DNA from: Cytophagales bacterium UBA2561
Lineage (GTDB): Bacteria > Bacteroidota > Bacteroidia > Cytophagales > Thermoflexibacteraceae
DNA length: 64,000 nucleotides
Reading direction: 5' to 3'
NCBI GenBank assembly: GCA_002340355.1
Contig: DDLX01000013.1
Location: forward strand, 1-64,000
Numbering within the stretch: position 1 is the stretch's first letter; the number at the start of each line of letters is the position of its first letter. The notes beneath the pieces were generated by a model that was given only the letters and a program-made list of their open reading frames with translations, was not told where the DNA came from and did not search any database. Below, one piece after another: positions 25,904 to 34,730 of this stretch. The position numbers were made by a program, and so were the translations under genes.

Positions 25904-28900
25904 TTAATTATTTTTTTTAGGAAAAAGAATGCTAACTTTAGTTCCTTTTTGGGAATCGCTTTCGAGCGAAATATTTCCTCCATGAGCCTGAACAATATCC
26001 TGCACCATATTTAAACCTGTTCCAGCGTGTTTTTGTGGATCTTTGGTCGTGAAAAATCGTTCAAAAACTTGTTTTTGCAATGCATTATCTATTCCTTTTC
26101 CTGTATCTTTTATTGAAATTCCTACAGCATCAGGTGTATTCCACGTATCAATAAAAATATAACCATTTTCAGAAATGGCTTCAATCGCATTGTGCAATAA
26201 ACCAATTAACATCGCTCCAATTTGGTCAGTATATCCCGCAATTTTTGCATTTTCGGCGTATTTTTTTACCAGTTCAATACGGCTTTGGAATTGATTATCA
26301 AGTAACAAAAGAACATTCTCGGCTATTTGGTTTAAATCTAATGAGTCAGAATACACATTTTCTAATCCTGCAAAAATGTCTAGATGATGAGTGATTCTAA
26401 CTATATTCTCTGCGAGTTCGGCTTGTCTTTCCAATAAATTATCGGTCTCTTGATTGAGGTTTTCAAAATCAGCGATCTCTTTCAATAATTCAATTTCTTG
26501 AAGCTTGGCTACTAAATCAATCTCAGGATTAATTTCAGTATATTTATCAGCAATTTCTCGAAACTCCTCCAACATACGGCGTAATTCAGGTAAATTATTT
26601 TGAATTTCTATAATTGGTTTTTGGAGAACTTCTGCAATCTGGGCTAGTGTTCGCCCAAGTAAAGCAGGCTTTTCTGTTCTAGATAATTTATCAGATAATC
26701 TTTCTATTTCGGACTGAAATTTTTGAATAATTTGCTCTTTAGCACTTGTTAGTTGTTTGATTTTTTCTTGATTTTCTTGTATTAAACGCTGAATTTCTTC
26801 TTCTTTTTGTTGTTCTAATGTTTCTTGAGCTACTTGATGCTGAGCAATTAATTTCTTTTTATCTTGATGCTCATCTTCCAAAATCTGTTGGTGAAAGCGC
26901 AAATCAGCTTCCCTTGCTAAGAGTTCCGTTTTATCTATAAAATCAGCTAAAATAATTTGTTTTCCTGTCTCTGTATTTTGTACTTTTTGAAGATGATGTA
27001 AATAATCTCCCACTGTTTCAGAAGCGTTTTTTCGTTTCAGGATGCGATGGATTGAAGTTCCGTTTTCCCAGACTCTACGGAATCCCTCCTCCGTATAATG
27101 TTCTGCTGATTTAGGATAATAATTACTACTAAAAACATCATGGTCAGAAGTTGGTTTGCCAAATGTATCATTAAATCCTGCGCTAGAATAAACCCGACCA
27201 TTTAGGTCAGTAAATGCCGAAATTTGAGCTGAATTTTCTAAAAATAATCGCATACTTTCCTCTTTATCAATTAGATCATCCAGTTGATGTTTTTGCGATG
27301 TATTTTCCCAAATTCCGAAAATAATGCCTGAAACGTGTTCATGACGTAATAAATTTATCATAAAACCTTCTACCCAAATTGTGTTTTTATCTACTTTTTG
27401 TAAATAAAACCCTTCCGAAAAATTCAATTCATTTTTTTGTAAGATATATTCAAATTTGCTAATAATTTCTTGATTATCAAGGGATAAAAAGTCTTTAAAA
27501 TTCATTTTTTCAATCACAGCAGTCTGTGCCGATTTTAGACCTAAAATCTGTGCAAAAGCTTGATTAGCATATCGAAAATATCCCTCTGAATCCAATACAG
27601 CCACACCCTCACGAGTGGTCTCCAATAGTTGATTCCTTCGATTTAGCTTTTGTAATAAATTTCGATTTTCAACACGGTAATCTTGGAGGTCAGTTATTTG
27701 CATTAGAATTCCTTTGAGAGCTGAATTTTTAATGAAGTTTTGGGCAAAAATTCGCACGTTTCGCCATGAACCTAACTTATCATTTTGGAATCTAAAAAAC
27801 TCAGTTAAGGGAACTTTACTTGATTGTACTTTTTTAAGATATTGTTCTGCTTTTTTCTGTTCTGTATCGTGGATAAAATCTATCCAGTGAGAAGCAATTT
27901 CATCGAGCGGTCTGCCCGTAGTTTCTTGTGCTTGGTGATTGGCAAAAGTAATCCGTCCTCGTAAATTCACTACAAAAATAGGGTCAGCATTAGCATCAAA
28001 AATTTGATGTAAACGAGTTTCTCGTAATTGCGCTTGAGTTTCAGTTTTTCGTTGTTGTGTAATGTCTCGAAAACTAATGACTAACGTATCTGTGGCTTCA
28101 TTGCTCATAAATAGCTCGACTTGATGCCAGATACCTGATTGATGTAAGAATTGTGTCTCAATAGTTTGGTTAGTATCTGGATTTTGTATAATTTTCTGTA
28201 ATAATAAATTGAAATGATTTTCATCATCTGGGTAAATAAAGTCAGTCAGTTTTTTACGTTTTACTTCTGAAAAAGAATAGCCAAAATTTTCCTTCAATCG
28301 TAAGTTGGAGTATAGAAATTTTCCTTCAGAATTTAAGACAGCAAGAGGTTCTCGTTGGTATTCACTTACGGCTCGGAATAATTTTTCGCTTTTCAAGATA
28401 GTAGCCTCGCCCCGTGTTAATGCAGTAACTTCACGTTGTAAAATCCAGATTCCTGTAATAAAATCACCTTCAGTGACACAAATGTAACTTTTAAGAAACC
28501 GCTTTTCTTTGCCATCAAAATCAGTTTCAATACTATGGGTATTTGTAAAACGATAGGGAGGTTTTAAAATATTGATAAACAATAAATTGATTTCAGTTTC
28601 AGGAAGATTTTGAATAAAGTTTTGGAATGACAAATGAGGAAATTCATCTGTATTTTGAGTTAAATTTAATCGGGTTTTCATAGCTGAATTGCATTCTGAA
28701 AGTAGGGCAAATTCCCGAATAGCTTTGATTTGAGTATCAATACCTGTTTTTAGGCTAATTGGGATATCTAAAGCAAATTTAGCTACCGCATAATCTGTAT
28801 TTTTCAAAAAGCCTTGATATGATTTTCCTACGGTTTTCCAGTTGGTCAATAGATTACGGTTTTCTGTGAAACTATAGTAAATGCTGGCAAGTTGGGCTAT

Positions 28901-30568
28901 TTTTTGAAATAAAACTAATTCTTCCTGACTGATATTTTTGGTTTTACTATCTTCTAAAAGTATAATTTCTTTAGTTTTTTTGTTAGTCTGAACAGGCAGT
29001 ACTATTAATTTTTGAAGTTGATTTTCTTGGCGATAATTTTTCATAAATCCTTCAAAATGTTCTGCCTCATTTTCTCCAAAAAATAAAGGCTGACTCCAAT
29101 TTTTAAGATGAATAAAATTATCAATATCTATTTCTAAATCATCTATGAAGTGTCCTTTCTTTTGTGCAAATACTAGCTTAGAAATAAGTTGTTCTCTATG
29201 AATATCAAGTTCCCAGATACCTACCTGTTGATAGCCAAAAAATTGACAGATTTTAGGTAATAATTTTTTGAATAATTCAATTTTTTGCCCCTCAGAAGGC
29301 TGTCGCTCAGGTATAAAATTTAATAAACTAAAATATAATTTTTCAAATAAGTTAGATTTCTTACTTTTTTCTAAAATATCAGTTTTAAAAGTTGTGATAT
29401 CGGTTTGCAAATGCCACCAACCGACCAGTTTTCCATTTTCGATAATACCTGTCAAAAAGAGTTGAAAAAACTGAGTTTGTGTTCTATTTTTTACTTGTAT
29501 TTCCTCATTTAACTTACCAAACCCCGTTTCTGTGAATTTGGGAAAAATTTCTTCATAATTAAGCATTGAATACCAATGTGAGGGTGATTCAAAATCTTCA
29601 ATCTGGGCTTCCGTAAGTGCCAAAAGTCCTTGACTGTATTGTTCTATTTCAACAGAAATTTTTCCTGATTTGAGTTTTTGAACAATTGCATTTTCATCTG
29701 TAGAAATTGGTTCAGAAAGTCGGAAAAGTGCTATTCCTGATGTGTTTTTTCGGAGTGCTTTCTGAATAAAATTCTTTTGAGATAAAAATAAGTTCTGTTG
29801 TGAATTAGATGAACGTAATTGTAACCACAAACCAATCATAGAAGCAATACTGGAGAGAGTATTTTTTTGAGGTTCATGGTATGTTTTTTCTATTCGATTT
29901 TCGAAGCAACACAATGCCTGCTTTTGGTTTTCAAGCCGAATAGGAAAGACAATTTCTTGTACTAAACCTGCAGGTCTCAGTTGTTGTTCTGTTAGTGTTT
30001 GAATTGGATTAGGCATTGAAATTGGGAACTCGACAATGGTATTTTGATTGGGTGAAAATGGTCGAAAATATGATTTTTGGAGTACTCCTTGATATTTTCG
30101 ATAAATAAATTCTGCTTCAAATTTTTCCGCATTTTTATCAAGTGCCCAAACACTTAGTCCTGTAAAATCAAAGTCCTGAAGTAGCTGGTTAGCAACATTT
30201 TTCAAGGTTTGCTCAATATTTTCAGTCTCTAAATTTGAGGTAATATGAGCTTGTTTTTCAGTTAATTTTTCAGTATTATTTAACTTATCTTTGAGATCTT
30301 CAATCTGTTTTTGAGCAAATGTAATTTCATTATGCTTATCCCATAGTTCATAGTATTTTTTTCGCAATCCAAAGAAGAAAAGAAGAAAAGTTATAGAGAG
30401 TAAAACTAAACCAATGAGTTGCCGATAGATAATACTGTCAGGCAAAGAAATAGCAGACTCTATTGTAGTTAAAGCTAATAATAATACAGCAATAATTCCC
30501 GTAAAAATAGGAATACCAAATTCTGTCAAAACATTAGTAGAGTTTTTATTTTTCTTAGTATTGCTCAT
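25904..30568 (-). CDS. Large multi-PAS/GAF histidine-kinase-like protein lacking the phospho-acceptor His
   Basis: 1554 residues. Two N-terminal membrane helices (about 15-65) and a coiled coil; GAF-like regions about 130-250 and 415-550; PAS-like domains starting near 270, 575, 723, 850, 973 and 1103; a long coiled coil about 1216-1296; a DHp-like helix pair; and a C-terminal HATPase with N box LLHNAIEAI (about 1457), G1 DTGKGID, F box FERFFTTKD and G2 GTGLNMV. The DHp motif reads LAQIAEVLQKP where relatives have AGIAHEINNP, so His is Glu1313. It may be a pseudokinase or act on a separate phospho-acceptor protein. No response regulator is adjacent. Expressed alone; convergent with the PorP gene. 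Confidence 0.88.
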   Translation of the reverse strand: MSNTKKNKNSTNVLTEFGIPIFTGIIAVLLLALTTIESAISLPDSIIYRQLIGLVLLSITFLLFFFGLRKKYYELWDKHNEITFAQKQIEDLKDKLNNTEKLTEKQAHITSNLETENIEQTLKNVANQLLQDFDFTGLSVWALDKNAEKFEAEFIYRKYQGVLQKSYFRPFSPNQNTIVEFPISMPNPIQTLTEQQLRPAGLVQEIVFPIRLENQKQALCCFENRIEKTYHEPQKNTLSSIASMIGLWLQLRSSNSQQNLFLSQKNFIQKALRKNTSGIALFRLSEPISTDENAIVQKLKSGKISVEIEQYSQGLLALTEAQIEDFESPSHWYSMLNYEEIFPKFTETGFGKLNEEIQVKNRTQTQFFQLFLTGIIENGKLVGWWHLQTDITTFKTDILEKSKKSNLFEKLYFSLLNFIPERQPSEGQKIELFKKLLPKICQFFGYQQVGIWELDIHREQLISKLVFAQKKGHFIDDLEIDIDNFIHLKNWSQPLFFGENEAEHFEGFMKNYRQENQLQKLIVLPVQTNKKTKEIILLEDSKTKNISQEELVLFQKIAQLASIYYSFTENRNLLTNWKTVGKSYQGFLKNTDYAVAKFALDIPISLKTGIDTQIKAIREFALLSECNSAMKTRLNLTQNTDEFPHLSFQNFIQNLPETEINLLFINILKPPYRFTNTHSIETDFDGKEKRFLKSYICVTEGDFITGIWILQREVTALTRGEATILKSEKLFRAVSEYQREPLAVLNSEGKFLYSNLRLKENFGYSFSEVKRKKLTDFIYPDDENHFNLLLQKIIQNPDTNQTIETQFLHQSGIWHQVELFMSNEATDTLVISFRDITQQRKTETQAQLRETRLHQIFDANADPIFVVNLRGRITFANHQAQETTGRPLDEIASHWIDFIHDTEQKKAEQYLKKVQSSKVPLTEFFRFQNDKLGSWRNVRIFAQNFIKNSALKGILMQITDLQDYRVENRNLLQKLNRRNQLLETTREGVAVLDSEGYFRYANQAFAQILGLKSAQTAVIEKMNFKDFLSLDNQEIISKFEYILQKNELNFSEGFYLQKVDKNTIWVEGFMINLLRHEHVSGIIFGIWENTSQKHQLDDLIDKEESMRLFLENSAQISAFTDLNGRVYSSAGFNDTFGKPTSDHDVFSSNYYPKSAEHYTEEGFRRVWENGTSIHRILKRKNASETVGDYLHHLQKVQNTETGKQIILADFIDKTELLAREADLRFHQQILEDEHQDKKKLIAQHQVAQETLEQQKEEEIQRLIQENQEKIKQLTSAKEQIIQKFQSEIERLSDKLSRTEKPALLGRTLAQIAEVLQKPIIEIQNNLPELRRMLEEFREIADKYTEINPEIDLVAKLQEIELLKEIADFENLNQETDNLLERQAELAENIVRITHHLDIFAGLENVYSDSLDLNQIAENVLLLLDNQFQSRIELVKKYAENAKIAGYTDQIGAMLIGLLHNAIEAISENGYIFIDTWNTPDAVGISIKDTGKGIDNALQKQVFERFFTTKDPQKHAGTGLNMVQDIVQAHGGNISLESDSQKGTKVSILFPKKNN

Positions 30569-30953
30569 AAATTATAATAGTATTTTTGGAATATTTTAAA
30601 ATGTTGAAATCATTCGTTCGTGTTTACAAAATCGAATTTCAAAAGTACGGATTGTTTCGACAAAATAGAGTTTTTAGTAGAGAAATTTGCAGTTATCGTG
30701 CCTGAAATACGTTTCTTAAAATTGTGTATATCAGAAGTGTTGGGAGTACTGTACTACTACTTATCTTTCGATGAAGAGCAGAACTTGGATACTGAAACTG
30801 CTATAAATTTCCTACTTTTACCTTGTAAATAGTATTCTTGTTCTATAAATTTTATTTTTTGTTTATTAATTTATTGAATAACAATACTTTAAAATCAAAA
30901 ATGATAAAAAAGAATAGAGAAACTTATAGCATATCTCAGGATAAAATAACTTC
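30569..30953. other. Divergent intergenic region, kinase / ABC exporter
   Basis: 385 bp between divergent starts. The left part holds the candidate kinase promoter (30640-30647). A rightward 70-codon frame (30620-30832, GTG start) crosses it but has no leader, no family resemblance and a composition like random AT-rich sequence, so it is not called. Nothing else recognised. Confidence 0.4.
30640..30647 (-). promoter_or_regulatory. Possible -7 box of the kinase gene
   Basis: Minus-strand TACTTTTG fits TAnnTTTG. Transcription would begin near 30634, giving a leader of about 65 nt before the start at 30568. Confidence 0.4.
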
Positions 30954-32786
30954 ATGAAATTATATTTTAGGATTCTATCTTTTGGCAAATCTTACATCTA
31001 TTATTTGCCCCAATATGTTTTATTTGCTTTGCTTGGTGTTATTTTTGGAGCGATCAACTTAACTATGGTAGCTCCGATTTTGAAGGCATTAGACACCTCT
31101 AAAACTTCACTTGAAACACTTCCTCAGATACCCGATTTCCAACTGAGTATTGACTATTTTACTACACTTTTCTATTATGGGTTTGACTATGTAACAGCGA
31201 GTTATGGAAAAGTCGCCACTTTGCAATATGTTTGTGTTGTTTTGATTTGTTCTGTTTTTTTAGCTAATTTATTTCGTTATATTGGCTTGCGAATTATTAA
31301 TCATTTACGGACTACCTCTATTCAAAATCTTCGGAGTCATGTCTTCGAAAAATTAGTCGCCTTAGATTCTGGATATTTTACAAATACTCGCAAAGGTGAT
31401 TTGATGTCCCGCATGACAAATGATATTCAGGAAATTGAAAATAATATTTTAAATACGTTAAAAACAGTTGTTAAGGAACCACTTACAATTCTGATTTATT
31501 TTGGCATTTTATTTTATACGTCTTTTGAATTAACTTTATTTACCCTATTTTTTTTACCTATTACAGGAGGCGTTATTTCAGAAATTTCTAAACGGCTTCG
31601 TAAAAAAAGTACTAAAAATCAACAACTTCTAGGAAGTATTTTAGGAATTATTGATGAATCATTAAATGGATTGAAAATTATTGAAGCATTTAATGCTAGA
31701 GGATATATTTTAGATAAATTTAATAAAACTAATGAACAACACGCTCGAACTTATGCTTCTATTTTGAATCGACAGGAAGTAGCTTCGCCAGTTTCGGAGT
31801 TCTTGGGCGTATCGGTTGTAGCGGGTATTTTGCTTTATGGTGGGTCTTTGGTTCTAACTGATCCTAATGCTTCGTTGACTGCAGAAACTTTTATGATGTA
31901 TATTGCAGTTTTTTCTCAAATTATGCCTTCGATTAAGTCTATTTCTCGATTTATTACTAATTTACAAAGAGGTTTAGCCGCTGCCGATCGTGTTATGCAA
32001 ATAGTAGATGCAACCCCTAAAATTCAGGATAAAGAAGGTGCTATTTGTTTAACTTCTTTCGAAAAAGAAATTCGATTTGACGGAGTTTGGTTTGCTTACG
32101 AAGAAAAGGATGTTTTACAAGATATTTATTTACAGGTAGCCAAAGGAGAGATGGTTGCTTTAGTAGGACAATCAGGTGGAGGCAAGTCTACCCTTGCAGA
32201 TATGCTGGCTCGATTTTATGACCCAAAAAAGGGAAATATTACATTAGATGGAACTGATTTACGAGATGTTCAATTACAATCGTTACGGAGTCTCATTGGG
32301 TTAGTTTCTCAAGAAGCAGTGCTTTTTAATGATACTATTTTTAATAATATTGCTTTTGGATTACAGGGGGTTTCAGAGGAGGAAGTGATTCGAGCAGCGA
32401 AAATTGCTAATGCTCATAATTTTATTTTACAAACCGAACAAGGTTACCAAACTAATATCGGTGATAAAGGAACAAAACTCTCAGGAGGACAACGGCAACG
32501 GATTAGTATTGCTAGAGCCGTATTAAAAAATCCTCCAATTCTGATTTTGGATGAGGCTACATCTGCCCTTGATTCAGAATCTGAAAAGGCAGTTCAAAAT
32601 GCTTTAACCAAATTAATGCAAAATCGTACTTCGATCGTGATCGCACATCGCCTCAGTACGATTCGGGATGCTGACAAAATTGTGGTTTTACAAGAAGGAA
32701 AAATCATAGAAGAAGGAACTCATGACTCACTTGCTCAGAAAAATGGTATTTATCAAAAATTAGTAGCAATGCAAAATATTAAATGA
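30954..32786 (+). CDS. ABC transporter, fused permease and ATPase (MsbA-like exporter)
   Basis: 610 residues; one half-transporter that would act as a homodimer in the inner membrane. A six-helix ABC exporter membrane domain (about 1-340; first helix YVLFALLGVIFGAINLTMVA) leads to an ATPase domain with Walker A GQSGGGKST (405-413), signature LSGGQRQR (about 510), Walker B ILILDEATSALDSE and H-loop IAHRLSTI. The substrate cannot be deduced; lipid or lipopolysaccharide flipping (MsbA) or drug export are the usual roles. Monocistronic, 289 bp ahead of SiaB paralogue 2. Confidence 0.93.
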   Translation: MKLYFRILSFGKSYIYYLPQYVLFALLGVIFGAINLTMVAPILKALDTSKTSLETLPQIPDFQLSIDYFTTLFYYGFDYVTASYGKVATLQYVCVVLICSVFLANLFRYIGLRIINHLRTTSIQNLRSHVFEKLVALDSGYFTNTRKGDLMSRMTNDIQEIENNILNTLKTVVKEPLTILIYFGILFYTSFELTLFTLFFLPITGGVISEISKRLRKKSTKNQQLLGSILGIIDESLNGLKIIEAFNARGYILDKFNKTNEQHARTYASILNRQEVASPVSEFLGVSVVAGILLYGGSLVLTDPNASLTAETFMMYIAVFSQIMPSIKSISRFITNLQRGLAAADRVMQIVDATPKIQDKEGAICLTSFEKEIRFDGVWFAYEEKDVLQDIYLQVAKGEMVALVGQSGGGKSTLADMLARFYDPKKGNITLDGTDLRDVQLQSLRSLIGLVSQEAVLFNDTIFNNIAFGLQGVSEEEVIRAAKIANAHNFILQTEQGYQTNIGDKGTKLSGGQRQRISIARAVLKNPPILILDEATSALDSESEKAVQNALTKLMQNRTSIVIAHRLSTIRDADKIVVLQEGKIIEEGTHDSLAQKNGIYQKLVAMQNIK

Positions 32787-33075
32787 TAAAATCATAACAT
32801 AAATTAATCATTATTTTTTGTTTTTAACCTAATTATCTTGCAATTTTGTAAGGATTTATGTATTTTTAGGAGCAAATTTGAAGTTATAGCTAGAAATGTA
32901 GTGCCACTATAACACATAATAAAATTAGTATGAATCTTTCGAGTTAATTTTTATAAGGTATGATTTTGGCTTAGATAGCCGTAAGTAAAATATAGATAAA
33001 CTGAATTTCAATCAAAATATTTATAAATACCTCTAACTATATCTTGGGTTTTTCATTCCACACCACCAAATATAC

Positions 33076-33618
33076 ATGGAATTGCTTGAGTATCATATGA
33101 GCATGGAAGCTCATAATATTTTGACCTATTATAAAGGTCCCTTTGATGAATTGGTTTTAAGTCGCATTGGCGATTTCTTACGGAATAAATTCCCTGACTA
33201 TCCCAAGGCAGGAAAACGGCTTTTTTCCGTATTTATCGAAATGGCGCAGAATATTTCATATTATTCGTCAGAAACCAATCATTTCGGTTCAGAAAAAGAT
33301 AAATATGGTGTCGGAACGATTATGATTTATGAAGGTGTAGATAATTATGTTTTGACGGCAGGGAATTTAATTGAGAAGACATTTGGGGAAGCAATTACGG
33401 AACGATGTCAAGAAATTAATACCCTGAATACAGCTGAGCTTCGAAAACTTAAAAAAGAGCTTCGCAGTAAACCTCGTTCTGAAGGACAAAAAGGCGGAAA
33501 TATTGGTTTGGTTCATATGGCACTTAAATCGGGTGAGCCACTAGAAGTAGAAACTAAAAACGTTGATGAGCAACACTCCTTTTTTATTCTGACTGCAAAA
33601 ATTACCAAAGCTAAATAA
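33076..33618 (+). CDS. SiaB family protein kinase (paralogue 2)
   Basis: 180 residues. It aligns end to end with the product of 24243-24749: YKGPFDELVLSRI, FIEMAQNISYYSSE, YGVGTIMIYE, ELRKLKKELRSKPRSEGQ and KGGNIGLVHMALKS. The E-x3-N and glycine-rich boxes are kept, so both copies look functional. The ATG at 33076 is used; ATGs 21 and 27 nt downstream (MSMEAHNI) are alternatives, and the second aligns better with paralogue 1. It is followed by its own terminator, so it is not in an operon with punA. Presumed kinase in a SiaA/SiaC-type switch. Confidence 0.8.
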   Translation: MELLEYHMSMEAHNILTYYKGPFDELVLSRIGDFLRNKFPDYPKAGKRLFSVFIEMAQNISYYSSETNHFGSEKDKYGVGTIMIYEGVDNYVLTAGNLIEKTFGEAITERCQEINTLNTAELRKLKKELRSKPRSEGQKGGNIGLVHMALKSGEPLEVETKNVDEQHSFFILTAKITKAK

Positions 33619-33641
33619 AATAACTTTTTTATTCATTTTAG

Positions 33642-33683
33642 AATGCCGTTAGTATTATTAATATATAGATAACGGCATTTTTC
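33642..33683 (+). terminator. Terminator of SiaB gene 2
   Basis: AATGCCGTTA (33642-33651) pairs perfectly with TAACGGCATT (33670-33679), followed by a T run, 24 bp after the stop. Confidence 0.8.
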
Positions 33684-33703
33684 TATCGTTTGAATTCTTT
33701 TTG

Positions 33704-34522
33704 ATGCGTATGCTTTCTAAAATTCAAGAAGCGGTATCGTTTCTTCAAAGTCAGTCCATTCCCACTCCTGAAGTGGGTATTATTTTGGGAACAGGGCTAG
33801 GACAACTTGTCCAAGATATTGATATTCAAGTGAGTATTAATTATGCTGATATTCCAAATTTTCCTATCTCTACAGTTGAGAGTCATTCAGGACGTTTACT
33901 TTTTGGAACACTTTCTCATAAACCAGTCGTAGTGATGCAAGGGCGGTTTCACTATTATGAAGGTTATTCTATGCCCGAAGTTGTTTTTCCTGTTCGGGTG
34001 ATGAAATTATTAGGAATCAAATATTTATTTGTTTCTAATGCTTCAGGAGGGTTAAATCCTAAATTCGAAAAAAGTGATTTGATGGTCATTGAGGATCATA
34101 TTAATTTTCAACCGTCAAATCCATTAATTGGGCAAAATATTGAAGAATTAGGAACTCGTTTTCCTGATATGAGTGAGCCTTATGACAAAAAACTGATTGC
34201 TAAAGCTCATCAAGTTGCTAAAGCTCAGAAAATTAACCTGCAAGAGGGAGTTTATGTAAGTGTGCCTGGACCAAATCTTGAAACTCGTGCCGAATATCGA
34301 ATGCTCCGACTCATGGGAGCGGATACGGTAGGTATGTCCACTGTTCCTGAAGTGATTGCCGCACGACATATGAATTTACCTGTCTTTGCCGTTTCTGTGA
34401 TTACTGATCTATGTGACCCTGATAATTTAGCCTTTGTTACATTGGCAGAGGTTATTGAAGCTGCCTCAATTGCCGAACCTAAATTGACTTTACTATTTAG
34501 AGAACTAGTAAAGGATTTATAA
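33704..34522 (+). CDS. punA: Purine nucleoside phosphorylase (trimeric type)
   Basis: About 272 residues. It cleaves inosine and guanosine (and deoxy forms) with phosphate to base and ribose-1-phosphate in purine salvage. Diagnostic segments: GIILGTGLGQL, ESHSGRLLFG, VVMQGRFHYYEGYSM, VSNASGGLNP, VPGPNLETRAEYRML and GADTVGMSTVPEV, typical of the PNP/MTAP family I. The frame opens at a TTG (33701); ATG at 33704 or 33710 is the likely start. Monocistronic between two hairpins. Confidence 0.94.
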   Translation: MRMLSKIQEAVSFLQSQSIPTPEVGIILGTGLGQLVQDIDIQVSINYADIPNFPISTVESHSGRLLFGTLSHKPVVVMQGRFHYYEGYSMPEVVFPVRVMKLLGIKYLFVSNASGGLNPKFEKSDLMVIEDHINFQPSNPLIGQNIEELGTRFPDMSEPYDKKLIAKAHQVAKAQKINLQEGVYVSVPGPNLETRAEYRMLRLMGADTVGMSTVPEVIAARHMNLPVFAVSVITDLCDPDNLAFVTLAEVIEAASIAEPKLTLLFRELVKDL

Positions 34523-34639
34523 TAGTTTATATATTTTATAAACTTGATTTTTGCTTTTCTAATTTGAAAACAAAAGTTTAATACTTTGTTGTACGGATTG
34601 GAATAGTCATAGTGATTTTTACGATATTTTCCAATAAAG

Positions 34640-34694
34640 TTTAAGAGCTTCTTTAAGCTGATAATATGATTATCAATTTAAAGAAGCTCTTAAA
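34640..34694. terminator. Bidirectional terminator with nested hairpin, punA / giant gene
   Basis: Perfect 17-bp arms TTTAAGAGCTTCTTTAA (34640-34656) and TTAAAGAAGCTCTTAAA (34678-34694). The 21-nt centre holds another perfect hairpin, TGATAAT-ATG-ATTATCA. It lies between the convergent stops at 34522 and 34731 and could serve both. Confidence 0.85.
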
Positions 34695-34730
34695 GTTAAT
34701 AAGTTTTCTAATTTACTTCTGGCTATTGAA

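Noticed and set aside
30620..30832. 70-codon rightward frame between the kinase and ABC exporter genes
   Set aside because: It starts at GTG, overlaps the kinase promoter candidate and has no recognisable features.
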